This document shows positions 55,359 through 64,000 of a stretch of 64,000 bases of DNA, piece by piece. Both the position numbers and the translations under genes were made by a program. Each line of letters starts with the position of its first letter. Position 1 is the first letter of the stretch. The notes beneath the pieces were generated by a model. That model was given only the letters and a program-made list of their open reading frames with translations, was not told the DNA's origin and did not search any database. The DNA is from Paenirhizobium naphthalenivorans (GTDB lineage Bacteria; Pseudomonadota; Alphaproteobacteria; Rhizobiales; Rhizobiaceae). Location: positions 186,001-250,000 of the forward strand of contig NZ_BJZP01000005.1 in NCBI RefSeq assembly GCF_007992095.1, given 5' to 3'.

Positions 55359-55546
55359 CGGAAAAGGTCCGGCTGCTGTCTCAGCCGTATCCGTTGCTAT
55401 GGTCGGCCGGCGTGCGCGAATTTGCCCGGCTGGAAGTGCCAATAGGCGGATATGCGGAAAAACACTTGCCAAGCCCGGTGCGCCGTGGTTTGACCGCCGT
55501 CTGTCCGGCTTTGCGCCGTATTCTCCTGAAAACCGGGGTTCCGATC

Positions 55547-56005
55547 ATGTCGAAGAAGAAATCTGCACCGCATCTCCTGATCGTTGAGGCACGCTTCTAT
55601 GACGACATGGCCGATGCCCTGTTGGACGGGGCCAAGACGGCTCTCGATGAAGCGGGGGCCACCTACGACATCGTCACCGTTCCCGGTGCGCTGGAAATTC
55701 CGCCGGCCATCTCGATGGCGCTCGACGCTGCCGACGAGGAAGGCGTCGAGTATGACGGTTTCGTCGCACTCGGCATGGTGATCCGTGGCGAAACCTATCA
55801 TTTCGAAATTGTCTCGAACGAATCCTGCCGCGCGCTGATGGATCTCGCCGTTTCCGAATCGCTCGCGATCGGCAATGGCATTCTGACTGTCGAAAACGAG
55901 GCGCAGGCCTGGGCGCGCGCGCAGCGTTCGGACAAGGACAAGGGCGGTTTTGCGGCTCGCGCCGCATTGGCGATGATCGCGCTCAAGAAGAAACTGGGTA
56001 ACTGA
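55547..56005 (+). CDS. ribH: 6,7-dimethyl-8-ribityllumazine synthase
   Basis: 152 residues. Condenses the pyrimidine product with dihydroxybutanone phosphate. [35 protein letters not shown] and [19 protein letters not shown] (catalytic His) are conserved. It starts 188 bases after the ribD stop with GGGG upstream; nusB follows 6 bases after its stop. The intervening gap has no riboflavin synthase gene or recognisable remnant. Confidence 0.96.
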   Translation: MSKKKSAPHLLIVEARFYDDMADALLDGAKTALDEAGATYDIVTVPGALEIPPAISMALDAADEEGVEYDGFVALGMVIRGETYHFEIVSNESCRALMDLAVSESLAIGNGILTVENEAQAWARAQRSDKDKGGFAARAALAMIALKKKLGN

Positions 56006-56011
56006 ACGAAC

Positions 56012-56491
56012 ATGTCGACGGAAGACAAACAGCCGATCAAGACCGCCAATCAGCGCGGCGCGGCGCGTCTCGCTGCGGTGCAGGCGCTTTATCAGATGGA
56101 TATTGGCGGCACTGGTGTGCTGGAAGTGGTCAGCGAATACGAGACCCATCGCCTCGGGCAGGAAGTCGACGGCGAGACCTATTTGAAGGCGGACGCCTCG
56201 TGGTTTCGCTCGATTGTTGCCGGCGTCGTTCGCGATCAGAAGGCGATCGACCCGATGATCGCCGGCGTACTGCAGGACGATTGGGCGCTGTCGCGCATCG
56301 ACAGCACGGTGCGGGCCATTCTGCGCGCCGGCACGTTTGAACTGCTCGAGCGCAAGGATGTGCCCGTTCCGGTCATCGTCACGGAATATGTCGAGATCGC
56401 CCGCGCCTTCTTCGAGGACGAGGAGCCGAAGCTCGTCAACGCCGTGCTCGACCGGATCGCCAAGCAGGTCCGCAGCCCCGCCAAGAAGTAA
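56012..56491 (+). CDS. nusB: transcription antitermination factor NusB
   Basis: 159 residues. All-helical NusB fold: [21 protein letters not shown], then [23 protein letters not shown] and [32 protein letters not shown]. With NusE/S10 it forms the boxA-binding complex for rRNA antitermination. Only 6 bp after ribH, so probably cotranscribed. Confidence 0.96.
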   Translation: MSTEDKQPIKTANQRGAARLAAVQALYQMDIGGTGVLEVVSEYETHRLGQEVDGETYLKADASWFRSIVAGVVRDQKAIDPMIAGVLQDDWALSRIDSTVRAILRAGTFELLERKDVPVPVIVTEYVEIARAFFEDEEPKLVNAVLDRIAKQVRSPAKK

Positions 56492-56507
56492 TCTCAAGGA
56501 ACAGGAC

Positions 56508-57734
56508 ATGGCCGCTCACGAGTCGCAAGGGTTGGACGGCCAGCTGCGCGCTGCCAAGCGCAACGTGTCGATCCTCACTGTCGCGCAGTCGATCCTCGGG
56601 TCGGCGGCTCCCTTGAGTTTTTCGGTCGGCGGCCTGGCCGGATTTCAACTGCTCGGCGCCGACAAGTCGCTGGCGACCGCACCGCTTACCGGTTTCAATG
56701 TCGGTGTGGCACTGGGTGCCATCGTGGTCGCGGCGGCATCGCGTTTCCTTGGCCGTCGCGAGAGCTTCATGGTCGGTGCGCTGATGGGCGCGATCGGCGG
56801 AAGTGTTGCGGCGCTGGCGCTGTTCCGCTCCGAGTTCTGGCTGTTTGCTTTTGGTCTTCTGTTGATCGGTCTCTCAGGCGGCTTTACCCAGAAGATTCGT
56901 TTCGCCGCCGCCGATGCCTCGCCGACCTTCTTCAAGGGCAAGGCGATTTCCTGGATCCTCGCCGGCGGCATCGTTTCGGCCATCGTCGGTCCGCAGCTGG
57001 CGATCTGGCTCAAGGATTGGATGGCGCCGGTAACCTTCGCCGGCGCCTTCATGGGCCTGGTTCCGCTTATGCTTCTTGCCATCGTCGTGCTCGCCTTCCT
57101 CAGGCTGCCCGATACCTCGTCCAAGGCAGCTGGCGGCGAACCGGCACGGCCGCTGCGCGAAATCGTGGTGACGCAGCGCTTCATCACCGGCATGATATGC
57201 GGCATTAGCTCCTACGCCCTGATGACCTTCATGATGACGGGCGCGCCGCTTGCCATGGTCGTCGGCTGCGGTTTCTCCTCTGATCTTGCCACGCTCGGCA
57301 TCCAGTGGCACGTCATCGCCATGTTCGCGCCAAGCTTCTTCACCGGCATGCTGATCTCCCGCTTCGGTACGGAGAAGGTTGTCGCAACAGGCTTGATCAT
57401 CCTGATGGGCTGCGCGATCGTCGCCCATATGGGCGTTGATTTGTGGAACTTCTGGCTTGCCCTCGTCCTGCTTGGCATCGGCTGGAACTTCGGCTTTATC
57501 GGGGCGACGGCGATCGTCGCCTCAAGCTACCGCCCGCAAGAGGCAGACAAGGTCCAGGGCTTCCACGACATTGTGCTGTTCGGCACCGTGGCGCTGTCGT
57601 CCTTCTCGTCCGGCAAGGTCTTCTCCGCTTTCGGCTGGTCGGTGATGAACCTCGTCATATGGCCCGTGGCCATCGTCTGTCTGATCCTGGTAGTCCTGCA
57701 AATGCGCGCCGCCGCCCGCAATGGTCGCGTCTGA
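56508..57734 (+). CDS. MFS transporter
   Basis: 408 residues, 12 predicted helices. No diagnostic substrate motif; MVGALMGAIGGSVAALALF and a membrane-spanning GIGWNFGFIGATAIVASSYRPQEADKVQGF segment are seen. Starts 16 bases after nusB with AAGGA upstream, so likely in the same transcript. Earlier in-frame Met codons fall inside nusB. Precedes the hppA leader. Confidence 0.88.
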   Translation: MAAHESQGLDGQLRAAKRNVSILTVAQSILGSAAPLSFSVGGLAGFQLLGADKSLATAPLTGFNVGVALGAIVVAAASRFLGRRESFMVGALMGAIGGSVAALALFRSEFWLFAFGLLLIGLSGGFTQKIRFAAADASPTFFKGKAISWILAGGIVSAIVGPQLAIWLKDWMAPVTFAGAFMGLVPLMLLAIVVLAFLRLPDTSSKAAGGEPARPLREIVVTQRFITGMICGISSYALMTFMMTGAPLAMVVGCGFSSDLATLGIQWHVIAMFAPSFFTGMLISRFGTEKVVATGLIILMGCAIVAHMGVDLWNFWLALVLLGIGWNFGFIGATAIVASSYRPQEADKVQGFHDIVLFGTVALSSFSSGKVFSAFGWSVMNLVIWPVAIVCLILVVLQMRAAARNGRV

Positions 57735-57762
57735 TCGCCGCGGGCTGTGACCCCACCGGGGG

Positions 57763-57883
57763 TTGACGTTAAGGAAACCGCAACGCAATCTCACCGCAAG
57801 TCCGGAGACCTCTGGAGGAGGGGCCAGACCGGACGTCACCGCCCGCGGGAAGTGAGGCGCGGGCAATACGGGAGGTATTGCGA
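57763..57883 (+). promoter_or_regulatory. structured 5' leader of hppA with occluded ribosome site
   Basis: Three hairpins fill about 85 bases before hppA. First: GTCCGG (57800-57805) with CCGGAC (57829-57834), plus inner TCTGG (57811-57815) with CCAGA (57824-57828). Second: GCCCGCG (57841-57847) with CGCGGGC (57858-57864). Third: GCAATAC (57863-57869) with GTATTGC (57875-57881). The GGGAGG ribosome site lies mainly in its five-base loop, running into its 3' arm. Stems two and three share two bases and may compete. A TTGACG -35-like sequence at 57763-57768 would put the transcript start close to the first stem. No known riboswitch is recognised. Confidence 0.5.
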
Positions 57884-60022
57884 ATGACAGTGCTTTTAGG
57901 CGTCATATTCTGCGGTTTGCTTTCGGTGGCTTATGCGGTCTGGGCGACGCGCTCGGTTCTGGCCGCCGATCAGGGCAATGCCCGCATGCAAGAAATTGCC
58001 GGTTATATTCGTGAAGGTGCCCAAGCCTATCTCGCGCGCCAATACCTCACCATTGCCCTTGTCGGCGTCGTTGTGTTCATCGCTGCCTGGCTATTGTTGT
58101 CCGTCACCGCTGCTATCGGCTTCCTGATCGGCGCGGTCCTGTCCGGCGCCGCCGGCTTCATCGGCATGCACGTCTCGGTTCGCGCCAATGTCCGCACGGC
58201 CCAGGCTTCGTCCCAGAGCCTTGCCGCCGGCCTGGACATCGCCTTCAAGTCCGGCGCGATTACCGGCATGCTGGTGGCCGGTCTCGCCCTTCTGGGGGTG
58301 TCAGTCTATTTCTATGTCCTGACAGTTGTGCTGGGTCATGAGGGCGGTTCGCGCGAAGTGATTGATGCGCTTGTCTCGCTCGGCTTCGGCGCTTCGCTGA
58401 TCTCGATCTTCGCCCGTCTCGGCGGCGGCATCTTCACCAAGGGGGCGGACGTCGGCGGTGACCTCGTCGGCAAGGTCGAGGCCGGCATTCCGGAGGATGA
58501 TCCGCGCAACCCGGCGACCATTGCCGACAATGTCGGCGACAATGTCGGCGACTGCGCCGGCATGGCCGCCGATCTGTTCGAGACCTATGCGGTCTCGGTC
58601 GTCGCTACCATGGTGCTCGCCGCAATCTTCTTTGCCGGTTCCGCTGTTCTGGACGTCGCGATGATCTATCCGCTCGCCATTTGCGCGGCGTGCATCATCA
58701 CCTCGATCATCGGCACCTTCTTCGTCAAGCTCGGCACGAACGGCTCGATCATGGGCGCCCTCTACAAGGGCCTGATCGTCACCGGAGGGCTTTCGATCCT
58801 CGGCCTCGGAGCCGCGACCTCGCTGACCATCGGTTGGGGTTCGATCGGCAATGTCGCAGGCATGGACATCACCGGCTGGAACCTGTTCATCTGTGGCATT
58901 CTCGGCCTTGTGGTCACCGCACTGATCGTTGTCATCACCGAATACTACACCGGCAGCAATAAGCGGCCGGTCATCTCGATCGCCCAGGCTTCGGTCACCG
59001 GCCATGGCACCAATGTCATCCAGGGGCTTGCCGTCTCGCTGGAATCCACGGCGCTCCCGGCGATCGTCATCGTCGGCGGCATCATCTCCACTTATCAGCT
59101 GGCCGGTTTGTTCGGCACGGCGATCGCCGTGACAACCATGCTTGGCTTGGCCGGCATGATCGTCGCACTCGACGCCTTCGGACCTGTCACCGACAATGCC
59201 GGCGGTATTGCGGAAATGGCCGGTCTGCCACCGGAGGTTCGCAAGTCGACCGATGCGCTCGATGCGGTCGGCAACACGACCAAGGCCGTGACCAAGGGGT
59301 ATGCGATTGGCTCCGCTGGTCTCGGCGCCCTAGTGCTGTTCGCGGCTTATTCGAACGATCTCGCCTATTTTGCCGCCAATGGCGAGACGTATCCATACTT
59401 CGCGAACATGGGCGATATTTCGTTCAGCCTCTCCAACCCCTATGTTGTCGCCGGCCTGATCTTCGGGGGGCTTATCCCCTATCTGTTCGGCGGCATCGCC
59501 ATGACTGCGGTGGGACGTGCGGCTGGCTCGATCGTTGAAGAGGTTCGCCGCCAATTCCGGGAAAACCCGGGCATCATGCTCGGCACGGTCAAGCCGGATT
59601 ACGGCCGCGCGGTCGACATGCTGACCAAGGCTGCGATCCGGGAGATGATCATTCCCTCGCTGCTGCCGGTGCTCGCCCCGCTGGTCGTCTATTTCGGTGT
59701 GCTGCTGATCTCTGGCTCCAAGGCCTCGGCCTTTGCCGCGCTTGGCGCCTCTCTGCTCGGCGTTATCGTCAATGGCCTGTTCGTGGCGATCTCGATGACC
59801 TCCGGCGGCGGTGCCTGGGACAATGCCAAGAAGAGCTTCGAGGATGGCTTCATCGACAAGGATGGCGTCAAGCATCTCAAGGGCTCTGAAGCGCACAAGG
59901 CCTCAGTCACTGGCGATACGGTTGGCGACCCTTACAAGGATACGGCGGGACCGGCGGTCAATCCGGCGATCAAGATCACCAACATTGTTGCCTTGCTGCT
60001 GCTTGCCGTTCTCGCCGGGTAG
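57884..60022 (+). CDS. hppA: membrane-bound proton-translocating pyrophosphatase (K+-independent type)
   Basis: 712 residues, about 16 transmembrane helices. Pumps protons at the expense of pyrophosphate. The substrate-binding motif [18 protein letters not shown], the [19 protein letters not shown] loop, and the C-terminal [14 protein letters not shown] are intact. [15 protein letters not shown] has Lys where the K+-dependent type has Ala, so it should be K+-independent. ATG 57884 has GGAGGT seven bases upstream, within a hairpin. A terminator follows. Confidence 0.97.
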   Translation: MTVLLGVIFCGLLSVAYAVWATRSVLAADQGNARMQEIAGYIREGAQAYLARQYLTIALVGVVVFIAAWLLLSVTAAIGFLIGAVLSGAAGFIGMHVSVRANVRTAQASSQSLAAGLDIAFKSGAITGMLVAGLALLGVSVYFYVLTVVLGHEGGSREVIDALVSLGFGASLISIFARLGGGIFTKGADVGGDLVGKVEAGIPEDDPRNPATIADNVGDNVGDCAGMAADLFETYAVSVVATMVLAAIFFAGSAVLDVAMIYPLAICAACIITSIIGTFFVKLGTNGSIMGALYKGLIVTGGLSILGLGAATSLTIGWGSIGNVAGMDITGWNLFICGILGLVVTALIVVITEYYTGSNKRPVISIAQASVTGHGTNVIQGLAVSLESTALPAIVIVGGIISTYQLAGLFGTAIAVTTMLGLAGMIVALDAFGPVTDNAGGIAEMAGLPPEVRKSTDALDAVGNTTKAVTKGYAIGSAGLGALVLFAAYSNDLAYFAANGETYPYFANMGDISFSLSNPYVVAGLIFGGLIPYLFGGIAMTAVGRAAGSIVEEVRRQFRENPGIMLGTVKPDYGRAVDMLTKAAIREMIIPSLLPVLAPLVVYFGVLLISGSKASAFAALGASLLGVIVNGLFVAISMTSGGGAWDNAKKSFEDGFIDKDGVKHLKGSEAHKASVTGDTVGDPYKDTAGPAVNPAIKITNIVALLLLAVLAG

Positions 60023-60051
60023 CGGTTGGAGCCGCGGAGAACGCAAAAAAG

Positions 60052-60081
60052 AAAACCGCGGAAGGCGACTTCCGCGGTTTT
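60052..60081. terminator. terminator between hppA and bamE
   Basis: Perfect 13-bp stem, AAAACCGCGGAAG with CTTCCGCGGTTTT, and a GCGA loop. Symmetric A and T runs suit both converging genes. Confidence 0.92.
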
Positions 60082-60126
60082 GCTTTTGAAGGATAGGAAG
60101 CCCGACTGGGGCTTCCGGAGCGGCGG

Positions 60127-60609
60127 TCAGCCGCCGAGCATGTTCTTGATGCTGTTGGCCGCGCCGCCGCCACCGGACAGGATCTGCTGCAGGAAGGTCA
60201 GATCCTTGCCGCCCGTCGGGGTCGTGCGCGAGATCATGTCGAAGACCTTGCCGTCCTTCATCGTGTAGTTGGCGCGCTGCGCAACCACGCCCTGCTTGTC
60301 GAAATAGATCGCCAGGACCTGCTGTTCGACCAGCTTCTGTTTCATGAAGGCGACCGAACGCGTCCGTGTCTGGGAAATATAGTAGAAGACCTCGCCGTCG
60401 AACGTGGCCGTGGTAGAGGGCGTGCCGAGCGACAGCAATACCTGTTCACGGCTGGAGCCGACTGGCACGAGCTCAAGCGCGTCCTTATCGACCACATAGC
60501 CGTTATGGAACACTTCGGACGTGGTGCAGCCGGAAAGACTGGCGACCGAAAGGGCGAGGGCGAGGGCCGTGCAGCCGAGAACTTTTCTGTTCGATCCGAG
60601 ATACCGCAT
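60127..60609 (-). CDS. bamE: outer-membrane protein assembly factor BamE
   Basis: 160 residues. Lipoprotein: signal peptide followed by lipobox LSGC with Cys28 as lipidation site. The SmpA/OmlA fold has GYVVDKDALELVPVGSSREQVLLSLGTPSTTATFDGEVFYYIS. Accessory of the BAM complex in the outer-membrane inner leaflet. Start at 60609 is placed at the signal peptide; the frame is open to 60720. Divergent from the bc1 chaperone gene. Confidence 0.92.
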   Translation of the reverse strand: MRYLGSNRKVLGCTALALALSVASLSGCTTSEVFHNGYVVDKDALELVPVGSSREQVLLSLGTPSTTATFDGEVFYYISQTRTRSVAFMKQKLVEQQVLAIYFDKQGVVAQRANYTMKDGKVFDMISRTTPTGGKDLTFLQQILSGGGGAANSIKNMLGG

Positions 60610-60887
60610 TTCCAACGACACGTCTCCAATGACTCTAATCGACCGCCCGGAGGGCGCGGCCACCAACCTGATGCGCATACCATTGTGGCGTTTCCGGGGA
60701 CGGAGCTTCGACCGCATCACCCTTCTCTCGGGCGGGTCGGAAACTCACCGGCGACGGCCCGGAGGTTCGGACCGGGCGGCAAAACGGCATTGCAATTCAC
60801 GTCTGCTTCGGTAAACCAGCTTTCGCAATCATGCAACACGACCCGGAGCGGGCGAGCCTGTTCCTTGGGTTCTTTTTGGTAAAATGA

Positions 60888-61433
60888 ATGCTATTCGGAT
60901 TCTTCCGGCAAAAAAAACATAATCGGATTATCGTCGAGCGCCAGTATGCGGCCTTGACTGCTGCGGCCCGTACGCCCGTGTTCTACGCCGAACTCGCCGT
61001 TCCTGACACGGTCATGGGCCGTTTCGAAATGCTGTCGCTCGTGCTGATCCTCTACTTCCGACGGACCCGGCAATCGGCGCGAAGCGGTCAGGAGATCGCG
61101 CAGGAGATCGTCGATGCCTTCTTCGAGGACGTCGACCACTCCATCCGTGAGCTGGGGATCGGTGATCAGGGCGTGCCGAAGCGCATGAAAAAACTGGCCG
61201 GGATGTTTTATGGTCGGCTGGAATCCTATTCGGTGGCGCTTGATAAAGATGATCGCGTGCTGTTGGCGTCCGCCCTGCGGCGCAATATATATCCGGAAAC
61301 GGGTGAGGAAGCGCCAGAGATGGAAGGTCTCGCCGGATGGATGGTGGACGCCGAGCGCAAGCTCAGCGCCGTTGACGAGGAGGTCGTCGTAACCGGCAAT
61401 GTCCGTATCGCCCCTCCCGGAGGTTCGCTCTAG
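60888..61433 (+). CDS. ubiquinol-cytochrome c chaperone family protein
   Basis: 181 residues. Resembles Cbp3/UQCC1: IVERQYAALTAAARTPVFYAELAVPDTVMGRFEMLSLVLILYFRR, then GQEIAQEIVDAFFEDVDHSIRELGIGDQGVPKRMKKLAGMFYGRL. It assists early assembly of cytochrome b in the bc1 complex in mitochondria; bacterial role inferred. Cytosolic or peripheral. Ends one base before the DUF177 ATG. Confidence 0.88.
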   Translation: MLFGFFRQKKHNRIIVERQYAALTAAARTPVFYAELAVPDTVMGRFEMLSLVLILYFRRTRQSARSGQEIAQEIVDAFFEDVDHSIRELGIGDQGVPKRMKKLAGMFYGRLESYSVALDKDDRVLLASALRRNIYPETGEEAPEMEGLAGWMVDAERKLSAVDEEVVVTGNVRIAPPGGSL

Positions 61434-61434
61434 A

Positions 61435-61998
61435 ATGAGTTCGCGTAAAAATAATGTCGGTGGTCCGGCTTTTTCCTATCTGGTAAAGGTCGGCCACGTG
61501 TCGGCCAATCCGGTCCAGGTCCATGTCGAAGCGGATGAGCGCGAATGCGCTGCGCTCGCCGAGCTGTGGCAGGTGGAGGCAGTCAACCGGCTTTCCGCCG
61601 ATCTGCAGATCAACCGGTGGAAGAGGGACGGCATCCGCATCAAAGGACGGGTCGACGGTGAAATCGTGCAGGCATGCGTGGTAACGCTCGAGCCTGTGGT
61701 CGGACAGATCTCGCAGGAGATCGATCAGATTTTCGTACCCGAAGGCTCCAAGCTCGCGCGTATCGTCACCGATGAGGCGGGTGAAATGGTGCTTGATCCG
61801 GAAGGGCCGGATCTTCCGGAAACCTTCGTTGGAGATACGATCGACGCGGGTGCGGTCGTGGCTGAGTTCGCCGCGCTCAATATCGATCCCTATCCGAAGA
61901 AGCCCGGAGTTGAGTTTTCCGGCCATATCGAGAGCGGCGAAGACGATGATCGTCGTCCGTCCCCTTTTGCCGCGCTGAAGGACTGGAAAAAGGACTGA
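61435..61998 (+). CDS. DUF177/YceD-family protein
   Basis: 187 residues. Conserved core FSYLVKVGHVSANPVQVHVEADERE, then VDGEIVQACVVTLEPVVGQISQEIDQIF, and a C-terminal FVGDTIDAGAVVAEFAALNIDPYPKKPGVEF. YceD proteins are linked to 23S rRNA metabolism and generally sit before rpmF or plsX, as here. Start 61435 lies one base after the chaperone stop. plsX follows at 62090. Confidence 0.92.
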   Translation: MSSRKNNVGGPAFSYLVKVGHVSANPVQVHVEADERECAALAELWQVEAVNRLSADLQINRWKRDGIRIKGRVDGEIVQACVVTLEPVVGQISQEIDQIFVPEGSKLARIVTDEAGEMVLDPEGPDLPETFVGDTIDAGAVVAEFAALNIDPYPKKPGVEFSGHIESGEDDDRRPSPFAALKDWKKD

Positions 61999-62089
61999 CC
62001 GCGGCCAGGGCATCGGCGAATTGGGTTGTACGGCACGGTGAAAACGGTATTTTGGCCGAAATTTCGCCCGGCAGAAGGATCAGGCTTAG

Positions 62090-63136
62090 GTGATCAGAAT
62101 TTCTCTTGACGTCATGGGGGGCGACTTCGGCCCTGAAGTCGTCATCCCCGGTGCTGCCAAAGCGCTGGAGCGGCATCCAGACATCCAGTTCGTGCTGTTC
62201 GGTCAGCAGGAGCGGTGCCTTCCGCTTATCGCCCAATATCCGAAGCTGAAGGAAAAATCGGTCTTCCATCACTGCGACATAGCCGTCGGCATGGACGAGA
62301 AGCCAAGTCAGGCGCTGCGTCGCGGTCGGTATGTCTCCAGCATGTGGCGCTCGATCGAGGCGGTGAAGACAGGGCAGGCCGATGTTGTGGTGTCTGCCGG
62401 CAATACCGGCGCGCTGATGGCCATGTCCAAATTCTGTTTGCGCACGATGGCGACCATCGAGCGCCCGGCGATCGCCGCCATCTGGCCGACGCTCTCGGGT
62501 GAGAGCATCGTTCTCGACGTGGGCGCGACGATCGGCGCCGATGCCCAGCAGCTTCTTGACTTCGCCTTGATGGGCGGCGCCATGGCGCGTGCCCTGTTCG
62601 AGGTGGAAAAGCCACTCGTCGGTCTGCTCAACGTTGGTGTGGAAGAGATCAAGGGGCAGGAAGAGGTCAAGGAGGCCGGGCGGATGCTCCGCGAGGCTGG
62701 CCTCGACACGATCGACTATTACGGTTTTGTCGAAGGCGATGACCTCGGCAAAGGTACGGTGGATGTAGTCGTGACCGAGGGCTTCACGGGCAATATCGCG
62801 CTGAAGACGGCAGAAGGCACGGCTCGGCAGCTTGCCGAATATCTGCGGGCGGCCATGTCGCGCACACTGCTGGCCAAGATCGGCTATCTGTTGGCCAAGG
62901 GCGCATTCGACCAACTGCGCGAGAAGATGGATCCGCGCAAAGTCAACGGTGGTGTCTTCCTTGGCCTGAACGGTATCGTGATCAAGAGCCACGGCGGGAC
63001 CGATGCCGAGGGCTTCGCCGCAGCCATCGATGTCGGTTACGACATGGTGCGCAACGGCCTGACGCAAAAAATCGAAAATGATCTGAAGAAATATCATGCC
63101 CGGCATCCGTCCTCGGCGGGACCGGAAGCTGCATGA
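62090..63136 (+). CDS. plsX: phosphate acyltransferase PlsX
   Basis: 348 residues. Makes acyl-phosphate from acyl-ACP for phospholipid synthesis. Family marks: [19 protein letters not shown] at the start, [50 protein letters not shown] and [15 protein letters not shown]. The start is a GTG at 62090 with AAGGA upstream. fabH begins 20 bases after the stop, a frequent pairing. Confidence 0.96.
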   Translation: MIRISLDVMGGDFGPEVVIPGAAKALERHPDIQFVLFGQQERCLPLIAQYPKLKEKSVFHHCDIAVGMDEKPSQALRRGRYVSSMWRSIEAVKTGQADVVVSAGNTGALMAMSKFCLRTMATIERPAIAAIWPTLSGESIVLDVGATIGADAQQLLDFALMGGAMARALFEVEKPLVGLLNVGVEEIKGQEEVKEAGRMLREAGLDTIDYYGFVEGDDLGKGTVDVVVTEGFTGNIALKTAEGTARQLAEYLRAAMSRTLLAKIGYLLAKGAFDQLREKMDPRKVNGGVFLGLNGIVIKSHGGTDAEGFAAAIDVGYDMVRNGLTQKIENDLKKYHARHPSSAGPEAA

Positions 63137-63156
63137 TCGACGAGGCAAGGAAGACA

Positions 63157-64000
63157 ATGATCCGTTCTGTAGTTCGCGGTTTCGGGGCAGCGCTCCCGAA
63201 GCGGGTGGTGACCAATCGCGAATTGGAGGAAACGGTTGATACCTCCGATGAGTGGATTGTCCAGCGCACCGGCATTCGCCAGCGTTATGTCGCAGGCGAG
63301 GGGGAGACTACGGCGTCGCTCGGTGCTGAAGCCGCCCAGAACGCGCTCGACAATGCCGGGCTGACAGTTGCCGACATCGACTTGATCATCTGCGCGACTT
63401 CCACGCCTGACAACACATTTCCGGCGACCGCCGTCAATATTCAAAACCGCCTCGGCATGCACCACGGCTTCGCCTTCGATCTGCAGGCGGTCTGTTCGGG
63501 CTTCGTTTTCGCGATGTCGACCGCCGACCTGCACATCCGCTGCGGCATGGCCAAGCGGGTTCTGGTAATCGGCGCCGAAACCTTCTCGCGCATCCTTGAC
63601 TGGACGGACCGCACCACATGCGTTCTGTTCGGCGATGGCGCTGGTGCGCTGGTGCTGGAGGCAATGGAGTGTGAGGGTAGCGATACCGATCGCGGTGTGC
63701 TGACGTCGCAACTGCGCTCGGACGGTGCGCACAAGGACAAGCTCTTTGTTGACGGCGGTCCCTCGACCACCGGGACGGTCGGTCACTTGCGCATGGAAGG
63801 TCGTGAAGTCTTCAAGCATGCGGTCGGGATGATCACCGATGTAATCGAGGCGGCCTTTACCGCGACCGGCACCACCGCAGCCGATATCGACTGGCTGGTG
63901 CCGCATCAGGCCAACCGTCGCATCATTGACGCGTCGGCCAAGAAACTCGGCATTCCGCTGGAAAAGGTCGTGGTCACGGTTGACCTTCACGGCAATACCT
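63157..64000 (+). CDS. fabH: beta-ketoacyl-ACP synthase III (cut by window end)
   Basis: 281 residues are visible; the gene continues past the right edge. Condenses acetyl-CoA with malonyl-ACP to start fatty-acid synthesis. The catalytic triad is intact: Cys113 (AVCSGF), His250 (VPHQANRR) and Asn280 (DLHGNT). N-terminal [21 protein letters not shown] and [16 protein letters not shown] are canonical. AAGGAAG lies before the ATG at 63157. Cotranscribed with plsX. Confidence 0.97.
   Translation, partial: MIRSVVRGFGAALPKRVVTNRELEETVDTSDEWIVQRTGIRQRYVAGEGETTASLGAEAAQNALDNAGLTVADIDLIICATSTPDNTFPATAVNIQNRLGMHHGFAFDLQAVCSGFVFAMSTADLHIRCGMAKRVLVIGAETFSRILDWTDRTTCVLFGDGAGALVLEAMECEGSDTDRGVLTSQLRSDGAHKDKLFVDGGPSTTGTVGHLRMEGREVFKHAVGMITDVIEAAFTATGTTAADIDWLVPHQANRRIIDASAKKLGIPLEKVVVTVDLHGNT

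Noticed and set aside
54228..55546. FMN (RFN) riboswitch near the rib genes
   Set aside because: No RFN core sequences found around ribD or ribH.
55399..55587. 62-residue frame in the ribD-ribH gap, considered as a riboflavin synthase remnant
   Set aside because: No lumazine-binding repeat or MFTG-like start; Arg/Pro-rich shadow reading into ribH.
61877..63157. Minus-strand frame opposite plsX
   Set aside because: Antisense shadow of plsX; no domain or ribosome site.

Overview
The window is a dense, GC-rich (roughly 60%) stretch of alphaproteobacterial chromosome. Its gene content and order fit Rhizobiales, most likely Rhizobiaceae. Indicators are hdaA beside ppk-ppx, the ldtR-ldtP pair, a Bpt-type N-end-rule leucyltransferase, an Asp-type (Mg2+) HemB, an Omp25/RopB-like barrel, and the runs glyA-nrdR-ribD-ribH-nusB and DUF177-plsX-fabH. 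I saw no tRNA, rRNA, insertion sequence, prophage, CRISPR array or toxin-antitoxin locus. About 62 protein genes can be supported. Two run off the window: an ABC-F ATPase at the left edge and fabH at the right edge. One gene (DUF2891) is frameshifted.

Region 1-20 kb: ABC-F ATPase, a GGDEF protein with a degenerate active-site motif, DinB and GST-like genes, ndk, and an operon-like minus-strand run (pteridine-reductase-like SDR, uvrC, then pgsA-moaD-moaE). There follow a 22-kDa-type outer-membrane barrel behind an AT-rich regulatory region, a second GST, a secreted RNase T2, a YbhN-like membrane protein, rlmJ, a bis-MGD oxidoreductase coupled to a Nudix hydrolase, an omptin-family outer-membrane protease, an SDR, and purM-purN.

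Region 20-26 kb: a PerM/AI-2E permease, hdaA, ppk1 and ppx, all on the plus strand. They link replication-initiation control and polyphosphate metabolism.

Region 26-37 kb is more accessory in character: a small protein of unknown function, a secreted phytase-like esterase, an AraC regulator divergent from a DUF2000 gene, a frameshifted DUF2891 gene, an Rsm22-type methyltransferase, GNAT, rnd, a metallo-beta-lactamase-fold hydrolase, a Tat-exported multicopper oxidase and an MFS permease.

Region 37-64 kb is mostly housekeeping: aspS, a P450-acyltransferase pair, parC, an Acg-like nitroreductase, bpt, an RDD protein, hemB, ldtR and ldtP, glyA-nrdR-ribD-ribH-nusB, an MFS gene, hppA, bamE, a cytochrome bc1 chaperone, DUF177, plsX and fabH.

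The observations most worth a second look are a compact stem-loop leader in front of hppA that places its Shine-Dalgarno sequence in a hairpin, an omptin protease with a full catalytic set in a rhizobial setting, the absence of a riboflavin synthase gene between ribD and ribH, the P450-acyltransferase gene pair, an 18-bp perfect palindrome upstream of the outer-membrane barrel gene, and the DUF2891 frameshift. No obviously new multi-gene system is present.
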